64,000 bases of DNA from Chryseobacterium ginsenosidimutans (GTDB lineage Bacteria > Bacteroidota > Bacteroidia > Flavobacteriales > Weeksellaceae). Positions 51,466-60,552 of this stretch are shown piece after piece. Under the pieces are notes generated by a model that ran no database searches, had not been told where the DNA came from, and was given only the letters and a program-made list of their open reading frames with translations. The translations under genes and the position numbers were made by a program. The stretch covers positions 1,657,001-1,721,000 of the forward strand of contig NZ_JAUSXC010000001.1 of NCBI RefSeq assembly GCF_030823405.1. The letters are read 5' to 3'. Every line of letters starts with the position of its first letter. The first letter of the stretch is position 1.

Positions 51466-53613
51466 TTAAATTCTCTCCAATTCATCCGCATCAATCGTAG
51501 TCTTGAAAGTTCCGTAATTCACAATTACTTTTTTTCTGGAAATCTTTTCAATCGTTCCCACACTTGTACTTCCTGTGATGCGAACACGTTGTCCGACTTT
51601 CATCCATACAGCGCGGTCTGTGATACGTTTTTCTTCAAGCTTTTCGTTGGTTTCTGAGATTTTTTCGATTACATCTTCTTTTTTCAGTTGTTGAGTTATC
51701 TTTCTTTTCACAACCTGAAGTCGCTTACTTTCGTCTTTGTCGGCACCAATTTTCCTGAACTTTTCCTGTTCCAGAATCTTCACAAAATCTTTCACAACAT
51801 CTTTCCTTGATTTTCCTTTTACATAACTGTCAATAAAACCTTCTATTTTGTTTCCAAACTGAAGTTTACGATGTTCCTCCTCATATAATTTCTGGAAATT
51901 GAAAAGTTTTTGCTGAAGCTGTTCGTTCAGTTTTTGCAGATTATCACGTTTGTCTTCAACGGAACCTTTTCTTTCGGCAAGATCGGTTTTCAGTTTTTCG
52001 ACTTCATATTTTTCCTGCTGAAGTTTTACAATCGTTTTATCAAGGTTTACAATATCATGTTCCACTTTTTTCTTCGCAGAATGAATGATAAATCTCGGAA
52101 TTTTATTTTTCTCTGCAACTTCAAACGTAAATGAACTTCCCGCCTGTCCGACTTCCAATTTATACATTGGTTCGAGCGTTTCTTCATTAAATAACATCGC
52201 TGCATTTTCCGCATTCGGAAGTTCTTCTATCACTAATTTGATATTGGTGTAATGCGTTGTAATAATCGCAAAACTCTTTTTATCATAGAAAAACTCAAGG
52301 AAACTTTCTGCCAAAGCTCCACCCAATTCAGGATCAGAACCTGTACCAAATTCATCGATCAGCAAAAGCGTGTTGGCGTCGGCTTCCCGAATGATTCCGC
52401 CCATTTTTTTCAATCTCGAAGAATAGGTCGAAAGATGATTCTCAATAGACTGATTATCACCAATATCAGTCATTATTTTATCAAAGAAGAACATTTCTGA
52501 TTTTGGATGCGTAGGAACCAAAATCCCACTCTGGATCATCAGTTGAAGTAATCCGACGGTTTTCAGTGTGATGGATTTTCCTCCTGCATTCGGTCCGGAA
52601 ATACAGATAATCCTGTTATGATCTGTTAGTGCTAAAGTTTGTGAGAAAATAGTTTTATTTTCTGCTTTATTTCTTAGAAACAATAAAGGATGGAAAGCTT
52701 CTCTTAATCGTAACGTTTTATGACGGTTGATTTTAGGTAAAACTCCGTTTATAAGTTCTGCAAATTTGGCTTTTGCTCTCGTTAAATCAAGATCAAAAAT
52801 ATAAGCCTGATATCTCCAGAGCTGAGGTTGAAATTCTGCTAATTCTCCTGTAAGCTGTCTTAAAATTTTATCAATTTCCTTTTTCTCTTCCTCTTCATTT
52901 TCCTTAAGTTTGAAGTAATGTTTTACAACACTGTCGGGCTGAATATAAGTAATAGAACCTGTTTTTGAAAGTCCTAAAACTCTTCCGGGAACTCTTTTCT
53001 TATAAGCCGATTTTACCGCTAAAACTCGTTGGTCTTCAATAATACTTTCGCGGATATCATCCAAAAAATCACTCTGCCCATAATTAAACAAAACACGATT
53101 GAAGTTTTCCGTGATTGCTTTTTTGGCATGTTGAATTTCTGTTCTCAAAGTTTTTAAAACCGGAGAAGCTTCGCTTTTTACTTCACCAAAACGGTTAAAA
53201 ACTTTATCAACTTTATCAATAATTTCTTTTTTGAATTCCAAAACAGAAACATCCTGTATTAAAGTGGGAAATGTTTCAGGCATTGTTGGAAAAAACTTTT
53301 GAAGTTTCCCGATTTGTTCTGTAATAGTCTTGATTCTTATGAAAGCGTTGTTTTCCAGACGATAATTTTCAATCAGGATTAATTTCAGCTCACTTTCAAT
53401 ATCTTCATATTCATTAAACGGAACTGCATTTGAACTTTCAAAACTCGACAGATATTCGGAAGTTTTTTTCAATGAAAGCTCTGCCTCGTCAATTTCCATC
53501 GGACGAAGTTGAAGAATTTTTTCTCTCGTTTTCGGAGAATACGCAAAAGGAGAAATCTCCGCGAGCAATTGCGGAAACTCTAATTCGTTTAAATCTTCTT
53601 TATTTATATACAC
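51466..53613 (-). CDS. mutS2: MutS2-family ATPase without Smr domain
   Basis: The 715-aa protein begins at the GTG at 53613. The ATPase core has Walker A GPNAGGKS near residue 340 and DEFGTGSDPELGGALAE near 420. A long coiled-coil region at 510-620 follows (LQQEKYEVEKLKTDLAERK), then a C-terminal KOW-like beta segment (VGQRVRITGSTSVGTIEKI). The Smr nuclease domain that normally ends MutS2 (about 780 aa) is missing. MutS2 acts on recombination intermediates and on stalled ribosomes in Bacillus. Start box TAAATTTG is only 4 bases upstream, giving a nearly leaderless message. Confidence 0.88.
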   Translation of the reverse strand: MYINKEDLNELEFPQLLAEISPFAYSPKTREKILQLRPMEIDEAELSLKKTSEYLSSFESSNAVPFNEYEDIESELKLILIENYRLENNAFIRIKTITEQIGKLQKFFPTMPETFPTLIQDVSVLEFKKEIIDKVDKVFNRFGEVKSEASPVLKTLRTEIQHAKKAITENFNRVLFNYGQSDFLDDIRESIIEDQRVLAVKSAYKKRVPGRVLGLSKTGSITYIQPDSVVKHYFKLKENEEEEKKEIDKILRQLTGELAEFQPQLWRYQAYIFDLDLTRAKAKFAELINGVLPKINRHKTLRLREAFHPLLFLRNKAENKTIFSQTLALTDHNRIICISGPNAGGKSITLKTVGLLQLMIQSGILVPTHPKSEMFFFDKIMTDIGDNQSIENHLSTYSSRLKKMGGIIREADANTLLLIDEFGTGSDPELGGALAESFLEFFYDKKSFAIITTHYTNIKLVIEELPNAENAAMLFNEETLEPMYKLEVGQAGSSFTFEVAEKNKIPRFIIHSAKKKVEHDIVNLDKTIVKLQQEKYEVEKLKTDLAERKGSVEDKRDNLQKLNEQLQQKLFNFQKLYEEEHRKLQFGNKIEGFIDSYVKGKSRKDVVKDFVKILEQEKFRKIGADKDESKRLQVVKRKITQQLKKEDVIEKISETNEKLEEKRITDRAVWMKVGQRVRITGSTSVGTIEKISRKKVIVNYGTFKTTIDADELERI

Positions 53614-53617
53614 AATG

Positions 53618-53625
53618 CAAATTTA
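53618..53625 (-). promoter_or_regulatory. -7 promoter box of mutS2
   Basis: Minus-strand TAAATTTG ends 4 bases before the GTG start at 53613. Confidence 0.55.
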
Positions 53626-53675
53626 GTGAGAAAATGTGAATTTAATTTGAAAATGAGTTTGTTTACATTTTATTT

Positions 53676-53801
53676 AACCACAAAAGTTCCAAAAGATTTT
53701 AAGACATTAGTTATTTTAAGATATAGTTTTTGAAAGATCTTTGATTTTTGTTCTTTTATGAACTTTTGATTACTTTAATTCCAATAAAATCTTTTGTGGC
53801 T
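53676..53801. repeat. MITE-like repeat, copy 1
   Basis: A 126-base AT-rich intergenic element with imperfect terminal inverted repeats: it begins AACCACAAAAG and ends CTTTTGTGGCT. It shares terminal sequence and layout with the element at 63411-63570. Confidence 0.6.
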
Positions 53802-53822
53802 AGAATCTATAAGTTTAATTAG

Positions 53823-53830
53823 TAATTTTG
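53823..53830 (+). promoter_or_regulatory. -7 promoter box of the GNAT gene at 53837
   Basis: TAATTTTG ends 6 bases before the ATG at 53837. Confidence 0.55.
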
Positions 53831-53836
53831 AAAATT

Positions 53837-54346
53837 ATGAAACTAGAAACCGAAAGATTACTATTAAAAGAAATCGACGAAAGTAACGTTGAAGATATTT
53901 TGAAGATTCGAAGTAATGAAATTATAAACCAGTTTGTGCAGAGAAATTCGCCAAAAAACAATTACGATGCACTGCAGTTTATTTTAACGATTAAAGAAAA
54001 GACAAGAAATAATAAAACATTTTATTGGGGTATTTCTTTGAAAGATCAACCGGATATCATCGGAACAATTTGTCTCTGGAAATTCACGGAAGATCGGAAA
54101 ACGGCAGAAGTCGGCTATGAGTTATTGCCCGATTATCACAGAAAAGGAATTATGTCGGATGCGTTGACTGCAGTTGTAAATTTTGGTTTTAATGATTTAG
54201 ATTTGCAGGAAATTGTCGCAATGACCAATAAATTTAATGAAAACTCAAAAGGTCTTCTTTTAAAACATGATTTTATCTTGGAAGAGGGAAGGGAAGATGA
54301 AGGTTTTCCGGATAATCTTGTTTTTAGTTTGAAGAAAAACGTATAA
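53837..54346 (+). CDS. GNAT acetyltransferase, RimJ/RimL type
   Basis: The protein has 169 aa from the ATG at 53837; the TTG at 53828 overlaps the -7 promoter box and is rejected. It opens KLETERLLLKEIDESNVEDI as RimJ/RimL-type enzymes do. The acetyl-CoA loop is ELLPDYHRKGIMSDAL near residue 97, and NKFNENSKGLLLKHDF follows near 135. Ribosomal-protein acetylation is typical of the family, but the substrate here is not known. Confidence 0.88.
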   Translation: MKLETERLLLKEIDESNVEDILKIRSNEIINQFVQRNSPKNNYDALQFILTIKEKTRNNKTFYWGISLKDQPDIIGTICLWKFTEDRKTAEVGYELLPDYHRKGIMSDALTAVVNFGFNDLDLQEIVAMTNKFNENSKGLLLKHDFILEEGREDEGFPDNLVFSLKKNV

Positions 54347-54465
54347 TTTTGTTATTTAATAAAAGAGTTTATTCATTAACATAATAATCAATCGCTCATC
54401 AGAACATTCAAACAAATTAAGATTTAGAACTGAAACCTATTAATTAACTTTTATCACCAAGACTT

Positions 54466-55107
54466 ATGACCTGGACAGAAATATTAGCACCAATAAAAAA
54501 AACAGAATACTTTATTAACCTTTGGGAGAAGGTAAAAGAAGAATATGCAACAACAAAAGTTTTTCCACCAAAAAGTCAGATTTTCAGAGCATTGGAAATT
54601 ACGCCTTTTGATGATGTTGAAGTTGTGATTATAGGTCAAGATCCTTATCATAATGATTATCAGGCAAATGGATTGTGTTTTTCTGTTTCGGAACAGGTTA
54701 CAGCTCCGCCATCTCTTAAAAATATTTTTATAGAACTTAAAAACGATATCGGAGTTGAAAGAACCTCAAAAGAATTGGATGATTGGGGAAAACAGGGTGT
54801 TTTGTTATTAAATGCAACGCTAACGGTTCGGGCACATTCTCCAAATTCTCATAAAGATTTGGGTTGGGAAAAGTTCACTAATTTTATTATTAAAGAAATT
54901 TCGGATAAAAAAGAAAATGTGGTTTTCGTGTTATGGGGAGCTTTTGCACAAAAAAAAGCCGAACTCATTGATCCGGCTAAACATTTTATTTTAAAATCTG
55001 CACATCCGTCACCATTTTCTGTTCACAGAGGGTTTTTCGGAAGCAAACCATTTTCTAAAATTAATGAATATTTGATTTCAAAAGGGAAAAAGCCTATTTC
55101 GTGGTAG
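54466..55107 (+). CDS. ung: Uracil-DNA glycosylase
   Basis: The 213-aa family 1 enzyme removes uracil from DNA in base excision repair. The catalytic-water motif GQDPYHN is at about residues 56-62, and the DNA-minor-groove motif HPSPFSVHRG at about 180. The LLLNATLTVR and FVLWGAFAQKK blocks are also typical. The length is normal. Its 3' end overlaps the convergent lipoprotein gene by 14 bases. Confidence 0.96.
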   Translation: MTWTEILAPIKKTEYFINLWEKVKEEYATTKVFPPKSQIFRALEITPFDDVEVVIIGQDPYHNDYQANGLCFSVSEQVTAPPSLKNIFIELKNDIGVERTSKELDDWGKQGVLLLNATLTVRAHSPNSHKDLGWEKFTNFIIKEISDKKENVVFVLWGAFAQKKAELIDPAKHFILKSAHPSPFSVHRGFFGSKPFSKINEYLISKGKKPISW

Positions 55108-55591
55108 TATTTTCTCCTGATTTTTTAATTGTAATTCCGATTTTATATTTGCCGTTTAATGCTTTTGCACCTTCTTCCGCTCCGGGATAAGGCTGCACGT
55201 CGGCTAAAGAAATCGTATATCCATTGAAATCTGCAGATTTGTTATAATTTCTTCCTTTATTATCCATGCTTGCAAGATTCAAAGTCATCGGTCGTGTTGC
55301 AGTTCCCATCACTTCAACTTGTGCTACGGCAACTCCGGCCCAGATGCAGGTAACATCTTTCGGACAGCGGCTGTCTTCAGAAATTCCTTTGAAAGTAACA
55401 TTCATTTGATATTCTTTCAAGAATTTGTTTTCACCTTCATTCAAATATATTATTTCACCGTCTTTGTTGGCGGTTTTAGTGTTTTCCGTTTTTTCCACAT
55501 TAACTTTTGTTGAAGTTTTTGTTTCTTTTTGAGCATTACAGTTGATTAAAAACAATAATCCCAAACTTAGTATAGAGATTTTATGTAGCAT
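55094..55591 (-). CDS. Lipoprotein with SRCPKDVTCIWAG motif
   Basis: The protein has 165 aa from the ATG at 55591, which has the A-rich leader AAAAAGAAAATC; an ATG at 55612 overlapping the DUF456 gene is the alternative. The lipobox is LLFLINC. The segment SRCPKDVTCIWAG near residue 78 is a two-Cys motif seen in many Bacteroidetes lipoproteins. The C-terminal beta part contains YTISLADVQPYPG. Function unknown. It probably follows DUF456 in one transcript and overlaps ung tail to tail. Confidence 0.78.
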   Translation of the reverse strand: MLHKISILSLGLLFLINCNAQKETKTSTKVNVEKTENTKTANKDGEIIYLNEGENKFLKEYQMNVTFKGISEDSRCPKDVTCIWAGVAVAQVEVMGTATRPMTLNLASMDNKGRNYNKSADFNGYTISLADVQPYPGAEEGAKALNGKYKIGITIKKSGENTTTK

Positions 55592-55601
55592 GATTTTCTT
55601 T

Positions 55602-56093
55602 TTAAATAACATTTAGCATATCCAATACTACAACCAAAAACATTGCCACACCTACCACAAGGCTAAAACCTGTTCCATAAATAAATCCGATAAAAGCTCC
55701 TTTTGTTGATTTCCAGGCCTTGTTCATGTCTTTACTGTCATGAAGAAGTTCACCGATAAAAACTCCTGCAAACATCCCGACTAGAAATCCTAAGGGGATC
55801 GGTAAAAATATTCCGACAATAGTTCCAACGATAGATCCTATGCTTCCCCAACGAGTTCCTCCATACTTTTGATTGGTCTTGGCTGGAATTACATAACTTA
55901 AAACAATTGAAATAACAGTCAGGATTCCAAATGCCCAAATATAGATTATCGACAAATCCGAATCTGTCCCGAATTTATAAATTAACAAGCCGCAAATACT
56001 CAATAATAATCCCGGTAAAACAGGAAGAAAAGTTCCTAACATTCCTAAAAATAAAAGGATGAGGCAGAGTATATTGATTAATGTTGTATCCAT
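55602..56093 (-). CDS. DUF456-family membrane protein
   Basis: The protein has 163 aa from the ATG at 56093. A longer frame to 56150 would run through the terminator of the upstream gene and is rejected. It has four to five Gly-rich helices with the family pattern LLFLGMLGTFLPVLPGLLLS near residue 15 and the repeats GSIGSIVGTIVGIFLPIPLG and GMFAGVFIGELL. Glycine-zipper proteins of this type are inner-membrane proteins of unknown role. Confidence 0.85.
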   Translation of the reverse strand: MDTTLINILCLILLFLGMLGTFLPVLPGLLLSICGLLIYKFGTDSDLSIIYIWAFGILTVISIVLSYVIPAKTNQKYGGTRWGSIGSIVGTIVGIFLPIPLGFLVGMFAGVFIGELLHDSKDMNKAWKSTKGAFIGFIYGTGFSLVVGVAMFLVVVLDMLNVI

Positions 56094-56117
56094 TCTTAAT
56101 AATTTATATGCAAGATA

Positions 56118-56147
56118 TAAAAAAAGTGGCTTCATAAAAGCCACTTC
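56118..56147 (-). terminator. Terminator of the 56170 gene
   Basis: On the minus strand AAGTGGCTT and AAGCCACTT pair and are followed by T7. Confidence 0.8.
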
Positions 56148-56169
56148 CATGTTTAAGCTGAAGTTTTTA

Positions 56170-57351
56170 TTATAGGTTTAAGATTACATATTGAAGAATT
56201 CCGCCGGCGTTTCCAATATTTCCTGTCGCATGATTATGGAAAGTCGTGTAATAAATATACCCACTGCTTGCAGATCCTGAGCAGGCACCTACTGTTGCCC
56301 CTAAAGCAACCAGATAGGGAACCAGCACTTGAGGAACCGAAATACTGATCTGGATATTTCCGGGAAGGGTAATACAAACCGTTGTGAATGTTGTAGTTGG
56401 TGCATTTCCTATCGGAGTAGTCGGAACTCCTGTTGCTGTAAAATGATTGGTTCTGATCATCAAAGCATCATTCGATGAAGTTTCTTTCACTAATACTTCC
56501 CAATATGCCGGGTCGTAATTCGTTATTTTCTGCCATGCGCCTAAATCGTAATCAATACTAAGGGTATTGAATCCCAGAGCTGTTGTAAGTCCTGCATTAT
56601 TTACCGTAGCGCCTACTGGTCCTACATTTCCGATGTTTTTAGAGCATAATTTTGTATCAGGAACAAATCCTCCTGCAAGTGAACAGTTAGTGGTATTAGT
56701 TGTTCCACCTACTAAGTACGCAACATCCCAGTCTGAAGCATAAATACTTCCTCCGTTAGCAACGAAAGTAGCTAAATTAGTATCAATTACAGAGTAAAGA
56801 GTTGGATTTGAAGAGTAATTATTTCTTGAGCCACAGTTAAGAAATATGATGTCATACTGTGCAACAGTAGTTAGGTTGGCGAGATCATTATTGGTGATTT
56901 CTGTCGCAGTATATCCTAAAGTCTGAATAATATCTTCAATTTTATCATACGTTCCTTTTACGTAAGCAATTTTTGCAACCTGATTCAGTTTGGTTTGATT
57001 CGTTTCGAGGTTTAAAGTTTCATTATTTTTTACATTGGCAGAAATTTCTGTACGGAAATTGCTTCCGTTACCCGTTTGAATATGAATGGTGTGATTTCCA
57101 ACCGGAGCCTCCAAAGTGAAATTACCGTCTGCGTCAGAAGTTGTGTAATAGATTTTATACTTGTCATCAAAAGTGAAAATTGAAGCACCTCCAATAGGCT
57201 TGGTTGCATTTTGTGACATTACTTTTCCGGTCACTTTTCCTGTTTTAACAGAATTATCAATAGTAATTTCTGCAGCAGTATCAGGATCTGAACGACAGGC
57301 TCCCAATGATAACAGAACAATGAAAATAAATAGTAAGTTAAGCTTTCTCAT
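56170..57351 (-). CDS. Lipoprotein with carboxypeptidase-regulatory-like domain
   Basis: The protein has 393 aa. Lipobox LLSLGAC at residues 13-19. A carboxypeptidase-regulatory-like beta domain spans about 40-110 (GKVTGKVMSQNATKPIGGASIF ... DADGNFTLEAPVGNHTIHI), which in Bacteroidetes is often an adaptor. The rest is a Rossmann-like part with YDIIFLNCGSRNN and GGSIYASDWDVAYL near residues 165-210, resembling ThuA/GATase-like folds, then a Ser/Gly-rich end. Its exact function is unknown. Confidence 0.78.
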   Translation of the reverse strand: MRKLNLLFIFIVLLSLGACRSDPDTAAEITIDNSVKTGKVTGKVMSQNATKPIGGASIFTFDDKYKIYYTTSDADGNFTLEAPVGNHTIHIQTGNGSNFRTEISANVKNNETLNLETNQTKLNQVAKIAYVKGTYDKIEDIIQTLGYTATEITNNDLANLTTVAQYDIIFLNCGSRNNYSSNPTLYSVIDTNLATFVANGGSIYASDWDVAYLVGGTTNTTNCSLAGGFVPDTKLCSKNIGNVGPVGATVNNAGLTTALGFNTLSIDYDLGAWQKITNYDPAYWEVLVKETSSNDALMIRTNHFTATGVPTTPIGNAPTTTFTTVCITLPGNIQISISVPQVLVPYLVALGATVGACSGSASSGYIYYTTFHNHATGNIGNAGGILQYVILNL

Positions 57352-57482
57352 AAATTATAGTTTTTGTATTAGAATACTAAATTAATGATTTTATTATTAA
57401 TTTGGTTTTTATTTTGCAATTATTTTAAATAATCTTTAATTATTTGTGTTGAATGTTGTTGAAAATTCCTCTATTATTAAGT

Positions 57483-57511
57483 TTGAAGTGAATCTAAATT
57501 TATTAAATTTG
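57483..57511 (+). promoter_or_regulatory. Promoter of the MscS-family gene
   Basis: TTG, 18 bases, then TAAATTTG. The box ends 5 bases before the ATG, so the message is predicted to be leaderless. Confidence 0.65.
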
Positions 57512-57516
57512 CTATA

Positions 57517-58776
57517 ATGAACGATCAATTAGAAGAAACAAAAGACTTTTTGCAGGAATTGAGCGAACCTCTTTACCGATATATCAGCCGTATATCTCCT
57601 ACGGGGCTAGACTGGGTGTTTCATATCATCGTAAAAATAATTTTATTATGTGCGATTTTTCTAGTTATTGATTTTATTCTTAAGATTATAATCAACAGTG
57701 TTTTCCGTATTTTTCACAACAAGGAAAAATATCCTATAGTCAATTCGGTGTATGAGTCCAAAATTACCAATTCCATTGCCCATCTTTTTGCGCTTTTAAT
57801 CGTTGGCAGCATCCACGAATCCATATTCTCAGGAGCTTTGGTAAAAACAACACAGTTTCTGATAAGATCTGTAAATCTGGGACTTGTAATGATCTTTGCC
57901 GGAATGCTGTACAGATCTTTAACAGCATTCAGAAATTATTTTGTGATTAAGCAGGATTTCTACAAAATCATGGCGTTGAATGCTATTTCCGAAACCATGA
58001 GGATTTTAGGGATTTTTATATTTTCTGTAGTAGGAATCTGTGTAATTTTCGGGATAAAAGGAACTACAATTGTTGGAAGTCTGGGAGCCATTACGGCGGT
58101 TTTGGTGTTGGTTTTCAGAGACACCATTTTAGGGTTTGTAACAGGAATTCATGTCGCCACCTCAAAGAACCTGAAAGTTGGAGACTGGGTGAGTATTCAA
58201 AAGTATAATGTAGAAGGAAATATTGCGGAAATCAACCTTCTTACGACGAGAATTAATAATTTTGATAAAACTTTTTCCACTATTCCCACGTACGATTTGA
58301 TGACTACCGAGATTAAAAATCTGCAGGTAATTTCTGAAACTAATGCCAGAAGAATAAAAAAATCAATACATTTTAATATCAACTCATTTAAATTTCTCGA
58401 AGATGAAGATATTGAACAGTTGAAAAATATTAACTTAATTTCAGATTATCTTGAAAAAAAGACTACCGAATTAAGGGAAGAAAAGGAAAGTATGAAGCAT
58501 AAAGATGAGATTGTTAATGGCAGGCAACTTACCAATATTGGTGTTTTCAGATATTATGCCCAGAAATATATTGAGAAAATTCCGGAATTGGATAAAGAAG
58601 GACCTATTATCGTTCGTCAGCTTAATATTACTCCGCAAGGCTTACCTTTGGAAGTGTATGCTTTCACGACTAATACCGAATGGATACGTTTTGAAGAGAT
58701 TCAAGCCGATATTTTTGACCACTTATTGGTTGCTTCAAAAGAATTTGGTCTACAGGTAATGCAGGTTAAAATTTAA
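57517..58776 (+). CDS. Mechanosensitive ion channel, MscS family (YbdG-like)
   Basis: The 419-aa protein has five N-terminal membrane helices. The pore-lining helix with GSLGAITAVLVLVFRDTILGFVTGI is near residues 187-210, followed by the MscS beta domain with LKVGDWVSI near 222. The C-terminal cytoplasmic part is extended, as in YbdG/YnaI channels. It opens under osmotic down-shock to release solutes. Confidence 0.92.
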   Translation: MNDQLEETKDFLQELSEPLYRYISRISPTGLDWVFHIIVKIILLCAIFLVIDFILKIIINSVFRIFHNKEKYPIVNSVYESKITNSIAHLFALLIVGSIHESIFSGALVKTTQFLIRSVNLGLVMIFAGMLYRSLTAFRNYFVIKQDFYKIMALNAISETMRILGIFIFSVVGICVIFGIKGTTIVGSLGAITAVLVLVFRDTILGFVTGIHVATSKNLKVGDWVSIQKYNVEGNIAEINLLTTRINNFDKTFSTIPTYDLMTTEIKNLQVISETNARRIKKSIHFNINSFKFLEDEDIEQLKNINLISDYLEKKTTELREEKESMKHKDEIVNGRQLTNIGVFRYYAQKYIEKIPELDKEGPIIVRQLNITPQGLPLEVYAFTTNTEWIRFEEIQADIFDHLLVASKEFGLQVMQVKI

Positions 58777-58864
58777 AAGAAATAATTTTAATAAGAAACT
58801 AAGTTGAAGTTAAAGTTTTACATTTTTTCAACTTATAAATCTAGTTTCTAACATCTTAATAAAA

Positions 58865-59584
58865 ATGACAAAACTAAGTGTAAACATTAATAAAATTGCA
58901 ACGATAAGAAATGCAAGAGGAGGCGAAACGCCAAGTGTAACGGAAGCTGCAATTAAAATTCAGGAATTTGGCGGACAGGGAATTACGATTCACCCAAGAC
59001 CCGATGAAAGACACATTACAAGAAAAGATGTTTATGACCTGAAACCTTTGGTAACTACAGAATTTAATATCGAAGGAAATCCTCACCGTTCGTTTATTGA
59101 TATGGTTTTGGAAGTGAAACCGGAGCAGGTAACTTTGGTTCCTGATGCAGATGATGCCATTACTTCAAACGCTGGTTGGGATACAAAAAAGCATCTTGAT
59201 TTTCTCACAGAAATTATCGCTGAATTTAAAAATGCAGGCATCCGTACCTCAATCTTCCTTGATCCTACACCGGAGTTGGTAGAATATGCTGCAAAAAGTG
59301 GTGCAGACAGAATCGAACTTTACACAGAAGCGTATGCTAAAAATTATTTGGTTAATAAAGAAGAAGCATTAAAGCCTTATTATGATACTGCTGTTATTGC
59401 TGCCGATTTTGGATTGGGAGTTAATGCCGGCCACGATTTAAGCTTAGAAAATTTAAAATATTTTGCAGACAATATTCCGAATTTATTGGAAGTTTCCATC
59501 GGGCATGCTTTGGTTTCTGAAGCGTTGTATATGGGATTGGAAAATACAGTTCAGGCATATTTGAAAAGACTGGCAAAATGGTAA
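58865..59584 (+). CDS. pdxJ: Pyridoxine 5'-phosphate synthase
   Basis: The 239-aa TIM-barrel enzyme condenses 3-amino-1-hydroxyacetone 1-phosphate and deoxyxylulose 5-phosphate to pyridoxine phosphate. Conserved blocks are VNINKIATIRNARGG at the start, GITIHPRPDERHI near residue 40, EVKPEQVTLVPDADD near 77 and GVNAGHDLSLENL near 185. The length matches the family. It is probably transcribed together with the alpha/beta hydrolase that follows. Confidence 0.96.
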   Translation: MTKLSVNINKIATIRNARGGETPSVTEAAIKIQEFGGQGITIHPRPDERHITRKDVYDLKPLVTTEFNIEGNPHRSFIDMVLEVKPEQVTLVPDADDAITSNAGWDTKKHLDFLTEIIAEFKNAGIRTSIFLDPTPELVEYAAKSGADRIELYTEAYAKNYLVNKEEALKPYYDTAVIAADFGLGVNAGHDLSLENLKYFADNIPNLLEVSIGHALVSEALYMGLENTVQAYLKRLAKW

Positions 59585-59656
59585 TTTAACAAGGTGTTAT
59601 TAGACTGGAAATATAAAAGTTATTTGTTGTCTAGAATCTTTTATCTTAAAAAACTT

Positions 59657-60436
59657 ATGGAAATTTTAAATTCAAAAATATTTGGTGAAAATCTTTCGTC
59701 AACACCACTTCTAGTATTTCATGGCTTATTCGGAATGCTTGATAACTGGGGAAGTTTCGGTAAAGATCTTGGAGAATTTTTACCTGTTCATTTGATTGAT
59801 CTCAGAAATCACGGAAGAAGTTTTCATTCGGATGAGATGTCACATGATGATCTTGCGGATGACATTCTTCGTTATATGGATCATTACGGGATGGAAAAAG
59901 CTCATATTCTGGGACATTCTTTGGGTGGAAAAGCAGTGATGCAGTTTGCAATAAAGTATCCTGAAAAAGTTGAAAAACTGATTGTTGTGGATATTTCTCC
60001 AAAAGCGTATCCTCCACATCATCAGGGGATTATCAAAGCTTTAGAAACCGTTGATTTTAATACAGTTAATTCCAGAAATGAAGTGGAAGCTGTTTTAAGT
60101 CAATATATTCCGGAAAAATCTACCATACAGTTTTTAACGAAGAATTTGTATTGGGATGATAATAAAAAGCTGAACTGGAGATTTAATCTTAAAACTTTAT
60201 CTGAAAAGTATAATCAGTTTGTTTCTAATGCCATAAAGTTTGGTGTTTTTGAAGGCGAAACTTTATTTATTGCCGGTGCTAAATCAAATTACATTCTTCC
60301 TCAGGACGAATATGCAATTAAACAACAATTCCCAAAAGCTAAAATTGTAACAGTGAAAAATGCAGGACATTGGGTTCAGGCAGAAAATCCTGTTGATTTT
60401 GCTAACATAGTTAAAGAATTTTTGAATATTGATTGA
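59657..60436 (+). CDS. Alpha/beta hydrolase, YbfF type
   Basis: The protein has 259 aa from the ATG at 59657, 72 bases after pdxJ; a longer frame from 59594 adds residues unlike family members. The oxyanion segment LLVFHGLFGMLDNW is near residue 18, the nucleophile elbow GHSLGGKA near 88, and the catalytic His in NAGHWVQAENP near 242. It is a cytoplasmic esterase of YbfF type; the substrate is unknown. Confidence 0.88.
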   Translation: MEILNSKIFGENLSSTPLLVFHGLFGMLDNWGSFGKDLGEFLPVHLIDLRNHGRSFHSDEMSHDDLADDILRYMDHYGMEKAHILGHSLGGKAVMQFAIKYPEKVEKLIVVDISPKAYPPHHQGIIKALETVDFNTVNSRNEVEAVLSQYIPEKSTIQFLTKNLYWDDNKKLNWRFNLKTLSEKYNQFVSNAIKFGVFEGETLFIAGAKSNYILPQDEYAIKQQFPKAKIVTVKNAGHWVQAENPVDFANIVKEFLNID

Positions 60437-60552
60437 AATAATGTTGTTATTTGTTTGAATTTGTTAAAGTTTTCTTAAAATGAAAGTTTATTCTTCTTTG
60501 TGTGAATTTTTTTTAATACTTTAGATTTTCTAAATCATTAAAAATAAATACT

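Noticed and set aside
56094..56150. Longer N-terminus for the DUF456 protein
   Set aside because: This segment contains the terminator of the preceding gene, and the family begins at the ATG at 56093.
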